Shown here: piece after piece, positions 1 through 6,379 of the stretch
Layout of the letters: the number at the start of each line of letters is the position of its first letter
How positions within the stretch are numbered: position 1 is the stretch's first letter
Source: Bacillota bacterium
GTDB taxonomy: Bacteria; Bacillota_E; Sulfobacillia; Sulfobacillales; JAIMBI01
Assembly: GCA_021828405.1 (NCBI GenBank)
Contig: JAKARZ010000049.1
Location: forward strand, 1-13,159
DNA: 13,159 nucleotides
Direction of reading: 5' to 3'
The notes under the pieces: generated by a model
Told to the model about the DNA's origin: nothing
The model's input: the letters and a program-made list of their open reading frames with translations, nothing else
Database searches by the model: none
Program-made: the position numbers and the translations under genes

Positions 1-126
1 GGGCGGAGCTACCGCCCCCGGCGGCGCCCCGGGGTCGAACCCCCGGTCGAGACGCCGCCCGCGCCTGGCTGACGGGCCGGGGGAATATGATGGCCACCGC
101 CCGGTGGAATATGATGGCCGCTGACA
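1..126. mobile_element. Probable outer end of an IS21-family insertion sequence, cut by the window edge
   Basis: Read on the minus strand, the stretch ending at 126 starts TGTCAGCGGCC and contains two copies of a 14-base word spaced 24 bases apart. IS21-family elements typically begin with TG and carry multiple short direct repeats near their ends, which serve as transposase binding sites. The element would extend left, out of the window, so neither istA nor istB is visible. Positions 1-80 contain no recognisable coding sequence. The family assignment rests only on the end structure and is moderately uncertain. Confidence 0.5.
82..119. repeat. Two direct repeats of GGAATATGATGGCC
   Basis: Identical 14-base copies lie at 82-95 and 106-119, start to start 24 bases. 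They sit just inside the proposed element terminus at 126. They match the pattern of subterminal binding-site repeats expected for IS21-type ends. Confidence 0.85.
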
Positions 127-584
127 GTAGGCGTCGACCCACCGGCGGGACGAGTCGGAACCACGCGGCCCCACCCACGACACGTTTAAGCGGCAGGCGG
201 GGGCACGGTCAATCTATCGCCGCAACTGCGGTCAACCCAACAAGATGATTGGGGACGCGGCGGCCACCACCACAGGAACGCCCGAGACTCCGAGACCGAC
301 GACCACGGTCGCAGCGGCCGCGGAAGATCCACGCCGCCAAGCCGGCCCCCTCCAAGCGCCACTGCAGTCGCCGCGCCAACCGATCCTACGCACGGTGGGC
401 GCACCACCACTCGCTCGCGCCGCCGCGGCGTATCCGACGTCCGCCGAGGACCGCCCCCGACCTCAGCGTAGCGGCCCCCGCGAACGCGATGGCGGCGGTG
501 CAATCGGCGAGTATCGCGACCAAGAATTCTAAGGCAAGCCCACGCCGATGCACGGCACACATCCCTCCCTCTCGCGCAAAGTTC
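127..584. other. No supportable gene; region between two mobile-element remnants
   Basis: This stretch of about 460 bases is very GC-rich and has overlapping open frames on both strands. None shows a recognisable domain, a good ribosome binding site or plausible protein composition. The frames are rich in Arg, Pro and Ala, as expected by chance at this GC content. It may be decayed coding sequence left between the IS21-like end and the IS630 derivative. I see no tRNA, terminator or repeat array in it. Confidence 0.6.
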
Positions 585-586
585 TA

Positions 587-598
587 GTGTCCTGAGTT
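587..598. repeat. Left terminal inverted repeat of the IS630 derivative
   Basis: GTGTCCTGAGTT here is the exact reverse complement of 1055-1066. It is preceded by TA, the expected target dinucleotide. Confidence 0.85.
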
Positions 599-630
599 GC
601 TAGTGCGCGATCTATATGGTATGATGGGGT

Positions 631-1068
631 ATGTCTACTACACATCCAACCAAGTCGCGACGAATCTGGCGCCCGTTGGCGCCGGGGACCCTCACCCCGG
701 ACGAGCGGGGGACCTTGGAACGCTGGACGCGCCGGCCGACGACGGGGCAATCCCTGGCCCTGCGGGCGCGCATGGTGCTCCGCGCCCCCGGTTCAGCGCT
801 GGCTGGTGAAGCACCCGCGGTTTGCCCGGCATTTCACGCCCACCAGCGCCTCGTGGCTGAATCTCGTGGAGCGGTGGTTTGCGGAACTGACCACGAAAAA
901 GCTCCCACGGTCCGCCCATCGGAGTGTCAAAGAGCTGGAAAGCGATATTGACGCGTGGATCGCCGCCTGGAATGACCATCCCCGGCCCTATGTGTGGGTG
1001 AAGACGGCCGACCAGATACTCGCGGCCCTTGCAAATTATTGTAAGCGTATTTCTAACTCAGGACACCA
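631..1068 (+). pseudogene. IS630-family transposase, internal deletion with frameshift
   Basis: The frame opening at 631 gives an N-terminal segment of about 50 residues (MSTTHPTKSRR..., then TPDERGTLERW and LALRARMVL) typical of the helix-turn-helix start of IS630 transposases. Near 782-790 the reading switches to another frame. That frame gives PVQRWLVKHPRF, HFTPTSASWLNLVERWFAEL and a tail ending in the right terminal repeat, which is the C-terminal part of the DDE domain. The central part, with the first two catalytic acidic residues, is missing; the final glutamate region (NLVERWF) remains. No active enzyme can be made. The C-terminal frame has no stop inside the element and reads on to 1123 in flanking DNA. 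Confidence 0.85.
1055..1066. repeat. Right terminal inverted repeat of the IS630 derivative
   Basis: AACTCAGGACAC is the exact reverse complement of the left repeat at 587-598. The transposase C-terminal frame runs through it. Confidence 0.85.
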
Positions 1069-1170
1069 GGAGGTTTTTCGAGCCTGCAATTGGGCCGATG
1101 GCACGGGCTGGGAACGCTCGTGATGACGCATCGGATGACGCGTTGCCGGATGCACCCAACTTCCAGGCAA

Positions 1171-1196
1171 ACAAAAACCCCACAAGGCTTGCGGGG
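1171..1196 (-). terminator. Intrinsic terminator downstream of tRNA-Arg
   Basis: On the minus strand, CCCCGCAA pairs with TTGTGGGG around a three-base GCC loop. This gives an eight-pair stem with one G-U. It is followed directly by TTTTTGT. It begins 14 bases after the tRNA CCA end, so it is well placed to end the tRNA transcript. Confidence 0.88.
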
Positions 1197-1209
1197 CTTC
1201 AATCTTGGC

Positions 1210-1285
1210 TGGTGCGCCCGGACGGAATCGAACCGCCGACACGAGGTTTAGGAAACCTCTGCTCTGTCCACTGAGCTACGGGCGC
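1210..1285 (-). tRNA. tRNA-Arg (anticodon CCU)
   Basis: The minus strand folds into a full cloverleaf. The acceptor stem is GCGCCCG/CGGGCGC, the D stem GCTC/GAGC, the anticodon stem GAGGT/ACCTC around loop TTCCTAA (anticodon CCT), and the T arm GGCGG-TTCGATT-CCGTC. The discriminator base is A at 1213, and the 3' CCA is encoded at 1210-1212. It decodes AGG arginine codons. A strong terminator follows and no other tRNA is adjacent, so it is probably a single-gene transcript. Confidence 0.96.
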
Positions 1286-1741
1286 CCATTACCTGATCAG
1301 TTTAGCGAGAGCGGCCCGAAGCGGCAAATCAGCACGACCCACAGCTTCGTCTACCCGCCGCGGCGTCAGGGCTCGGTGCATTCCACCGTGCCGTTATATT
1401 ACATGCGGAAGCGGACGCCAAGCCCCTTCGTACCATGCCTATCGGCGCCATGATGTGCATAGAACACCCAGCCAGGCGAGGCGTTCGGCCCCTCCGCCCG
1501 CTACCTTGAGAGCACGGCCATAGCCGTCGACAGCGTCGTGGTGCGGCCAGCGACCGAGAGCCCGCTCAAGGAACTCAGCGGTACCAATCTGGGATGTTCT
1601 CACCCAGCGCGATGTCGCCCAAGAGAACGGGGCGCCGTCTGGGAGACGAGCGCCGGAGACGCTACTGCTGTCACAGGTGGTGAGAGCCCGTGCCCCGCCG
1701 GGGTCTTGGTCAGGTCACAATCTCGCTGCCGAGCGGCGGGG
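1286..1741. other. Non-coding region with clustered hairpins at its right half
   Basis: No open frame here has a ribosome binding site or a recognisable domain. The part next to the tRNA presumably holds its promoter, but I see no confident hexamers. From 1596 on there is dense inverted-repeat structure. GTTCTC (1596-1601) pairs with GAGAAC (1623-1628) and encloses GCGA/TCGC (1609-1618). GGCGCCGTCT (1631-1640) pairs with AGACG-A-GCGCC (1644-1654). GCCCCGCCG (1692-1700) pairs perfectly with CGGCGGGGC (1734-1742), the last overlapping the end of the regulator gene. This could be a structured RNA or the 3' region of the regulator transcript. Confidence 0.5.
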
Positions 1742-2104
1742 CTATCCCCGAGACACCGCCAGGAGATCCAGCAGATCTCGCACGGCACGTCCCCGTTGGG
1801 CCGGGTGACGCATCGGCAGGTCTCCGTGCACTTCGTACCGGTTGGTGCGTCCCGCCCGATGTCGGCTGATATACCCCTCCACTTCCAAGTCATCGAGAAT
1901 GCGCTGCACGGCACGCTCGGTGATCCCTGCTTGTGCGGCAATTTCTCGGGCAGTCAAGCGCTCCCCATCGCGGCGGGCCAAGCACAGCAGAACTTGCGCG
2001 TGGTTGGTCAAAAAAGTCCAGCCGGCCACACGCCACCCCTTTCGTGCTCGCGGCGGCATGCAATCGCGCTGCTGACTTGCCTGCCGCTCGGCCCTGCCGC
2101 CCAT
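1742..2104 (-). CDS. Winged helix-turn-helix transcriptional regulator
   Basis: This is a 120-residue cytoplasmic DNA-binding protein. Residues about 29-93 form a winged helix. WTFLTNHAQVLLCLAR is the first helix. LTAREIAAQAGITERAVQRILDDLE (50-74) is the helix-turn-helix with recognition helix. GYISRHRAGRTNRYEVH (77-93) is the wing. The rest, with DLPMRHP and DLLDLL, is the typical tail of a small family of stand-alone regulators found in Actinobacteria, Chloroflexi and some Bacillota; their ligand is unknown to me. ATG at 2104 follows an in-frame stop closely. A second ATG at 2059 would still keep the whole domain, and neither has a strong ribosome binding site. It lies downstream of isocitrate dehydrogenase on the same strand with an 88-base gap, so co-transcription is possible. 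Confidence 0.82.
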   Translation of the reverse strand: MGGRAERQASQQRDCMPPRARKGWRVAGWTFLTNHAQVLLCLARRDGERLTAREIAAQAGITERAVQRILDDLEVEGYISRHRAGRTNRYEVHGDLPMRHPAQRGRAVRDLLDLLAVSRG

Positions 2105-2138
2105 GCCGCATCAGGCACTCTCCCACATGGCGGACTCG

Positions 2139-2152
2139 CTCAGTTCCCTGAG
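2139..2152. repeat. Short perfect hairpin upstream of the regulator gene
   Basis: CTCAG and CTGAG form a five-pair stem around a four-base loop (GGAA on the minus strand) in the gap between isocitrate dehydrogenase and the regulator. The minus-strand hexamer TATCAT (2156-2161) just upstream could be a -10 element, but I find no matching -35. It may be an autoregulatory site or simply chance. Confidence 0.3.
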
Positions 2153-2192
2153 ACAATGATACGGACGTCTCGGTCCCCACGATGTACGTTCC

Positions 2193-3650
2193 CTACCCGT
2201 GAACCGCCGAGAACCCCGGAACCCCATCAAACAGGTACAGGTTCTCGGTCTTGATGACGTCAAACCCATCTTCCACCAGTTTCCGCAGCAGGTCAATCAC
2301 ATCCTTTGGCCGCACCGCATCCTGGTCCATCTGGAACCGGCACCGCCAGTGGTCGGTGCAGAAGGTCTCAGGAAAACCGTTGGGCCACACCTTCACCCCA
2401 CGGTTGGTGATCACGCGCAAGGTCCACCCCGGAGCCGCCGCCGCGGAAAGCGTCGGCCCCAGCGTGTCCGGCCCCGGCCCCTCCCAATTGAGAAACACAT
2501 CCACCCCGACGAGGTTGCGATCAGCGGGCGGCTCCTCCCGAGGTGCTGCTGCCGTGGGAATGCGCGGCGCGTTGCCGTACTCCACGGGGGTGAGCACTTC
2601 GGGCCGAAGCCCGAGGCGCGCCACAACCGCCTCAGCGAACTCGACGGTCCCCACCGCCCGCCGGCTGACCCCCTCCGTAAAGATGTCTCGCGTGTGGATG
2701 CCGTCTTCAATCGTGCGGAGCCACGCGTTGTGAATTTTGGTGGCCACGTCACTTTGGTTGATATGCACCAGCATCATCACCGCTGCCAGCAGGAGCCCCG
2801 AGGGGTTCGCGCGGTTTTGCCCGGCCAGACGGGGTGCAGAGCCGTGAATGGCCTCAAACATGGCGCACGTCTCGCCGATGTTGGCAGACCCGGCCAATCC
2901 CACCGACCCCGAAATCTGCGCCGTGACATCCGAAAGAATGTCACCATACAAATTAGGCATCACAACAACATCGAACATCTCTGGTGTGGACGCCAACTTT
3001 GCGGCCCCAATATCCACAATCCAGCTGTCACTTTGGATCTCGGGATATTCTTTGGCAATCGTGTCGAAAATCTCATGAAATGCGCCATCTGTCAGCTTCA
3101 TGATGTTGTCCTTAACAAAGCAGGTGACCTTTTTTCGATTGTACGCCTTTGCGTACTCGAAGGCGTACCGTATCACCTTCTCCGATCCGGGTCTCGTGAT
3201 CAGCTTCAGGCATTGGTACACCTGTTGTGTCTGGCGGTGTTCTATGCCTCCGTACAAGTCTTCTTCGTTTTCACGGACAATCACCACGTCCATTTTTGGG
3301 TGCAACGTGTGAACGAACGGGGGGTACGCAATGTTGGGCCGGACATTGGCATACAGCCCCAGCGCCTTGCGCATGCTGACATTGAGACTCTTGTATCCGC
3401 CCCCCTGCGGCGTCGTGATTGGTGCCTTGAGAAAAACTTTCGTGCGGCGCACCGAATCCCAGGCGCTGGGTTCAATCCCGTTTTCCACTCCGCGCAAGTA
3501 TACTTTTTCCCCAATTTCGATCACCTCGGGATCCACCCGTGCGCCTGCGGCGCGAAGCACGCTCAGCGTCGCCTCCATGATGTCTGGTCCGATGCCATCT
3601 CCGTAGGCCACGGTGATCGGGGTGGGATCCACACTCGACAGATTCCGCAT
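2193..3650 (-). CDS. icd: Isocitrate dehydrogenase, long Thermus-like form (probably NADP-dependent)
   Basis: This 485-residue enzyme oxidises isocitrate to 2-oxoglutarate and CO2 in the TCA cycle. Residues 1-350 are the isocitrate/isopropylmalate dehydrogenase fold. They show AYGDGIGP (15-22), the substrate loop SLNVSMR (88-94), NVRP (102-105), VRENEEDLYGG (125-135), the metal-site NLYGDILSD (233-241) and the cofactor segment FEAIHGSAPRLAGQNRANP (265-283). Arg274, where NAD enzymes usually have Asp, favours NADP; this is inference. After a Pro/Ala-rich linker (about 360-378), a C-terminal domain of about 105 residues follows, as in the roughly 495-residue Thermus enzyme. ATG at 3650 is preceded by AAAGGAG about 10 bases upstream. 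The gene lies 204 bases downstream of the DUF6671 gene. Confidence 0.95.
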   Translation of the reverse strand: MRNLSSVDPTPITVAYGDGIGPDIMEATLSVLRAAGARVDPEVIEIGEKVYLRGVENGIEPSAWDSVRRTKVFLKAPITTPQGGGYKSLNVSMRKALGLYANVRPNIAYPPFVHTLHPKMDVVIVRENEEDLYGGIEHRQTQQVYQCLKLITRPGSEKVIRYAFEYAKAYNRKKVTCFVKDNIMKLTDGAFHEIFDTIAKEYPEIQSDSWIVDIGAAKLASTPEMFDVVVMPNLYGDILSDVTAQISGSVGLAGSANIGETCAMFEAIHGSAPRLAGQNRANPSGLLLAAVMMLVHINQSDVATKIHNAWLRTIEDGIHTRDIFTEGVSRRAVGTVEFAEAVVARLGLRPEVLTPVEYGNAPRIPTAAAPREEPPADRNLVGVDVFLNWEGPGPDTLGPTLSAAAAPGWTLRVITNRGVKVWPNGFPETFCTDHWRCRFQMDQDAVRPKDVIDLLRKLVEDGFDVIKTENLYLFDGVPGFSAVHG

Positions 3651-3854
3651 ACACCCATCGCTCCTTTAAGGTCCGGTCTCCCATCCGGAGGCCGGCTGTT
3701 CACGCGCCGCTGACCGCGTCGCCGCCACTCCAGGCACGGCGACGACTTCATTATCACACTCTCGGGCAGCCGTTCCCTGCCCCTCATCGAGAACGCGCGG
3801 TGCACCGCTCCCTGCTCCCGTCGTCCGTGATGCGTTGCCTCGGTTATCCCGGAA
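3651..3854 (-). promoter_or_regulatory. Leader region of isocitrate dehydrogenase with weak promoter candidate
   Basis: The gap between the DUF6671 stop and icd contains the minus-strand hexamer GATAAT (3750-3755) preceded by TG, an extended -10 pattern. No good -35 lies upstream. AAAGGAG at about 3661-3667 is the ribosome binding site of icd. I see no known riboswitch in this leader. The gene may also be read from the DUF6671 promoter. Confidence 0.3.
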
Positions 3855-4733
3855 TCACGGGTTGCACCACTCGCAGTCGCCCGCCGGCGCGGCGGCGAGG
3901 CCGTGGGCCGGAGGATTCGACTCTTGGTTGGAACATCGGGCACACCCAAAAACCTCCGCCTTGACGAGGGGCGTAGCTGCACCGCAGGACTCACACTCCA
4001 GCCCCCGCACCACGTCGATCAGTCCCCACCCCGGTGCCCCGCATGCGGGACAGGCAGTGGCCAAGCGCTCGCCCAGCCGTGTGGCCAGGGTCGCCAGGAC
4101 CTGTTGCCGGCTCGGATTCATGTGCGAGCGCATATCGGTTTCCACGTGCGCCATGCCATCTTCGGATGCGGCAGCCGCGCGGACCACCGCGTCGCGCAGC
4201 ACGCAGGAGTCGACGACGCCCTTCCACAGATAGCCTTCCCGCAGGCCGGAGTGCGGCCGCACAATCAGGCCGTGGCCCGGAAATTTCACTCGGACCAAGA
4301 AGTCGGCCAGCTCGTCTGTGTCATCGGGGTGCACCGCGACCGAGGCGAAATTGGTTTCCGGGCTGAGCCACTGCTCAACCACCTCTATGCCCAGGTCATC
4401 GTCCAGAAAAACGAGAATCTCATGATCGGCAGCAACCATGGGCCATGACGGAAAGGGACCAAAGCTTCCTTCGTTGGCCAGTCCCAAGCTCATGTGAGCG
4501 GCCTCCATCCCCATGCGCGCCTTCCGCACCGCCACCGATCGAGGGGGCCCTTCCCTCAGAATCTCCCCCGTAAACGTCCCCAGCGCGTCTGTGTCCAAGT
4601 TCGGCGGCACATAAAGCGCCAATCCCAGTGTCGTGGACAGCGGAGGGCCAATGGCCGCCTCCTTTTGGTGCTTGGTGGCCAGCACTGCCGTACGCCCCCG
4701 ATACGGGGACGGACCAAATGGCGCTCCGCTCAT
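3855..4733 (-). CDS. DUF6671 family protein with C-terminal zinc-ribbon cysteines
   Basis: This is a 292-residue cytoplasmic protein of unknown function. It carries the family hallmarks in order: AVLATKHQKE (16-25), the VPPNLDTDALGTFTGEI region (42-58), ANEGSFGPFP (86-95), SPETNF (124-129), GHGLIVRP (153-160) and HVETDMRSHMNPSR (196-209). The C-terminus holds four CxxC pairs (Cys228/231, 247/250, 264/267, 287/290), likely two zinc sites, ending in CEWCNP. I start at ATG 4733 because GGAGAGGGGG lies just upstream and the family core begins about 15 residues later. The frame is open further upstream to 4922, but that part is unlike the family and lies across the promoter. The family is known only as a domain of unknown function, so no role is proposed. 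Confidence 0.85.
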   Translation of the reverse strand: MSGAPFGPSPYRGRTAVLATKHQKEAAIGPPLSTTLGLALYVPPNLDTDALGTFTGEILREGPPRSVAVRKARMGMEAAHMSLGLANEGSFGPFPSWPMVAADHEILVFLDDDLGIEVVEQWLSPETNFASVAVHPDDTDELADFLVRVKFPGHGLIVRPHSGLREGYLWKGVVDSCVLRDAVVRAAAASEDGMAHVETDMRSHMNPSRQQVLATLATRLGERLATACPACGAPGWGLIDVVRGLECESCGAATPLVKAEVFGCARCSNQESNPPAHGLAAAPAGDCEWCNP

Positions 4734-4790
4734 GCCGTCATCCCCCTCTCCTGCCTCAACGCGTTGCCCGCCCACCAGCCTGCGGGTCCT

Positions 4791-4826
4791 GCGACTCCAA
4801 TCCGCGTCTTGCGAACTTCGAGTCGC
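4791..4826 (-). promoter_or_regulatory. Hairpin at the predicted 5' end of the DUF6671 transcript
   Basis: GCGACTC and GAGTCGC form a perfect seven-pair stem around 22 bases, with a possible short inner TCGC/GCGG stem. Its outer edge coincides with the expected transcription start of the promoter at 4831-4859. It could protect the 5' end of the message or act as a regulatory fold. No known riboswitch class is recognised. Confidence 0.35.
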
Positions 4827-4830
4827 GGTT

Positions 4831-4859
4831 AGTATATCACGATATGTACATCCGGTAAA
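4831..4859 (-). promoter_or_regulatory. Sigma70-type promoter for the DUF6671 gene
   Basis: On the minus strand the -35 hexamer TTTACC (4854-4859) and the -10 hexamer TATACT (4831-4836) are separated by exactly 17 bases. The region is locally AT-rich in an otherwise GC-rich intergenic space. The predicted start near 4824 gives a leader of about 90 bases before ATG 4733. Confidence 0.65.
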
Positions 4860-4997
4860 CACGGCGTCCAGCTCACATCGGACGTGCGGCGTCGGTGCGG
4901 GCCCACGGCCCGGTGGCTGCATTGAACACCCTGAAGGACGGAGGGTGCGCCGCCGACATGACCGTCGGTCCGGCTCCCCGCGGTCCGCCGCGCGAAT

Positions 4998-5027
4998 TTA
5001 TCCCACGGAACGCAGGATGTGTAAAGT
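4998..5027 (+). promoter_or_regulatory. Weak promoter candidate for the zinc-ribbon membrane protein
   Basis: TTATCC (4998-5003) and TAAAGT (5022-5027) are spaced 18 bases apart, and TG lies just upstream of the -10. Transcription from about 5034 would leave about 40 bases before ATG 5074. The -35 match is poor. Confidence 0.28.
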
Positions 5028-5073
5028 GTCGGGGCGTACCATAGAGCCAGGCTCGGCCTACGATGGACAGTTG

Positions 5074-5403
5074 ATGGGCGCAGGAATGGGAGGAGGCGTG
5101 GGATTGGCCTTGTCGCTTTCGCTCATCGTCGCGACGTTTGTCCTGTGGGTGGCGATCGTCGTGGGCGCCGTGTGGGTCAGCGGCCGCAAGAAAGGCTTGG
5201 CGCTGTGGGGATGGGTCCTCGGCATCCTGCTGGGCTGGATTGGGGTCATCATCATGATGGTGATCCCGCCGTCCCCGGAATCCCAGCGCCGCGAGGCACT
5301 CCTCACTGGGTTTGCCTGCCCGCACTGCCATGAGCCCGTTCGGCACGGGGCCAGCGTCTGCCCGCACTGCGGGCGCGACATAGAGGACGGCGGCCGGACC
5401 TGA
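5074..5403 (+). CDS. Small membrane protein with two helices and a C-terminal zinc ribbon
   Basis: This protein of about 109 residues has two hydrophobic segments (about 9-35 and 41-66) separated by the basic turn SGRKKG. They are followed by a soluble tail with a zinc ribbon, CPHC (82-85) and CPHC-G (96-100). The basic turn between the helices suggests that it, and not the tail, faces the same side as in other helical hairpins; by the positive-inside rule the loop is cytoplasmic, which would put both termini outside. Zinc-ribbon tails are usually cytoplasmic, so the topology is unsettled. The start is uncertain: ATG 5074, ATG 5086 and ATG 5017 are in frame and none has a clear ribosome binding site. 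It converges on the next gene with a 29-base gap. Function unknown. Confidence 0.65.
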   Translation: MGAGMGGGVGLALSLSLIVATFVLWVAIVVGAVWVSGRKKGLALWGWVLGILLGWIGVIIMMVIPPSPESQRREALLTGFACPHCHEPVRHGASVCPHCGRDIEDGGRT

Positions 5404-5432
5404 CCGGCCCGCCGCCTCGGGTGCCGTCTCGG

Positions 5433-6287
5433 TCAGTCCCAGTCCCGATGGTGGTGGTGTTCGTGATGCTCATGATTGTGTTCGGCGTACGGTCCTTCGT
5501 CCCGCATCACGTCCCGCCACTGCCGCGCAATGTCCCGCACGACCTCGCTGTGCCCAGACGGGTCGGTGCGCAGCACCTGCAGGTGGCCGTCGTGGATGTC
5601 CGCCCCTTCCAGCATGGTGTCGATGTCCATCTTCTGCATGATGCCCGGGCTCACCTGCTCTTGGATCGCACCGAGGGCATAGGCCAGCGCCGTCCATAGG
5701 TAGTTGTCCAGCGACGCGAGCGTCCCGGCCGACGCCGCCTGGTCGCGGAAGCCGTACAGCAGATGGTTGGCGGACTCCCAATTGGTCGACGCCTCAGCGA
5801 AGTAAAGCTGCGCCTGCTTCAGCGCGGGCCCCGACTGGACCGCCACCTCGACCCACTCCATCACACTCTGGACCGCCCCGCCGTACGCGCGGAACACGCG
5901 CATATCCTCGCGGCTGGCGCCCAGAACGCGTCCCTTCAGCACCCAGGGCAGGTCAACGTCGCGCCCGCCGCCCGGATCGATGGCTTCCTGCTTGGCCGCC
6001 GTCACCAGCTCGGGAATCGGATGGTAGAGCGCCAGCGCCTGGCTGCGAATCCAGTTGGGCATATGCCCCGCGGACGGATCCTGATAGGGCGCGATGAGTC
6101 CGTCCGCCGCGAGCTCCAGGCACCGTGCCACCTGGATGTACGCCAACGCCGCCCCCGGCGCGCTCTCCTTGGTCAGGCGATCCAGGACGTCCAGCACTTG
6201 TCCGCCAATCTGCTGATAGCCCTTGACTTCTTCTTCTGTGTGGTTAGCCGGATCCACCAAATGGTGCAGTGATTCCCACAGGCGCAC
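5433..6287 (-). CDS. Unrecognised protein with a histidine-rich C-terminal tail
   Basis: I do not recognise this 284-residue protein. It appears soluble and mainly helical, with no signal peptide or membrane segment. The last 15 residues are HNHEHHEHHHHRDWD, a cluster of eight His that would be expected to bind nickel, zinc or another transition metal. Such tails occur on metallochaperones and metal-storage proteins, but nothing else here matches one of those families. I start at GTG 6287, since GGAGG lies seven bases upstream; a GTG at 6314 is in frame but lacks such a site. It lies 92 bases downstream of mtnA on the same strand, with no obvious terminator between, so it may be the last gene of that transcript. 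Confidence 0.75.
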   Translation of the reverse strand: MRLWESLHHLVDPANHTEEEVKGYQQIGGQVLDVLDRLTKESAPGAALAYIQVARCLELAADGLIAPYQDPSAGHMPNWIRSQALALYHPIPELVTAAKQEAIDPGGGRDVDLPWVLKGRVLGASREDMRVFRAYGGAVQSVMEWVEVAVQSGPALKQAQLYFAEASTNWESANHLLYGFRDQAASAGTLASLDNYLWTALAYALGAIQEQVSPGIMQKMDIDTMLEGADIHDGHLQVLRTDPSGHSEVVRDIARQWRDVMRDEGPYAEHNHEHHEHHHHRDWD

Positions 6288-6379
6288 GATGTCACCTCCC
6301 CAATCCCTTGCCACTGGTCCCGCGGACCTCGCCAGCCGCTTGCCTCTACCTTACTCCAACCGCTGCAGCCATGGCGCCG

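Larger units (their letters stand above)
585..1068 (+). mobile_element. Internally deleted IS630-family element (MITE-like derivative)
   Basis: The element is bounded by perfect 12-base inverted repeats, GTGTCCTGAGTT at 587-598 and its complement at 1055-1066. The left flank is TA (585-586), the usual IS630/Tc1-mariner target. The right flank reads CA, so one copy of the TA duplication may have mutated. The interior encodes the start and the end of an IS630-type transposase but lacks the middle. The total is about 480 bases, where an intact element is roughly 1.1 kb. Because both ends are kept, it could be mobilised in trans by a full-length relative. Confidence 0.8.

Noticed and set aside
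31..44. T-arm-like GGGGTTCGACCCC on the minus strand
   Set aside because: No acceptor, D or anticodon arm can be built around it, so it is not a tRNA.
186..587. Overlapping open frames on both strands in the left intergenic region
   Set aside because: They are Arg/Pro/Ala-rich translations typical of high-GC noise, without a domain or ribosome binding site.
1205..1453. Open frame on the plus strand starting MAGAPGRNRTADTRFRKPLLC
   Set aside because: It is the well-known spurious translation of the strand opposite a tRNA gene, here tRNA-Arg(CCU).
1670..1700. GGTGGTGAGAGCC, similar to a T-box Stem I apical loop
   Set aside because: No T-box sequence, specifier loop or terminator follows on the plus strand, and the next gene is on the other strand.
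1660..1742. Words resembling the Alu and S domains of large bacterial SRP RNA, such as GGTCAGGTC
   Set aside because: The diagnostic GGAAG tetraloop region and AGCAG strand are absent, and no room remains for the rest of the RNA. The resemblance is too weak to name it.
2199..3713. A 504-residue open frame on the plus strand
   Set aside because: It lies entirely opposite isocitrate dehydrogenase, has no recognisable domain and has no ribosome binding site. The minus-strand gene has full family motifs.
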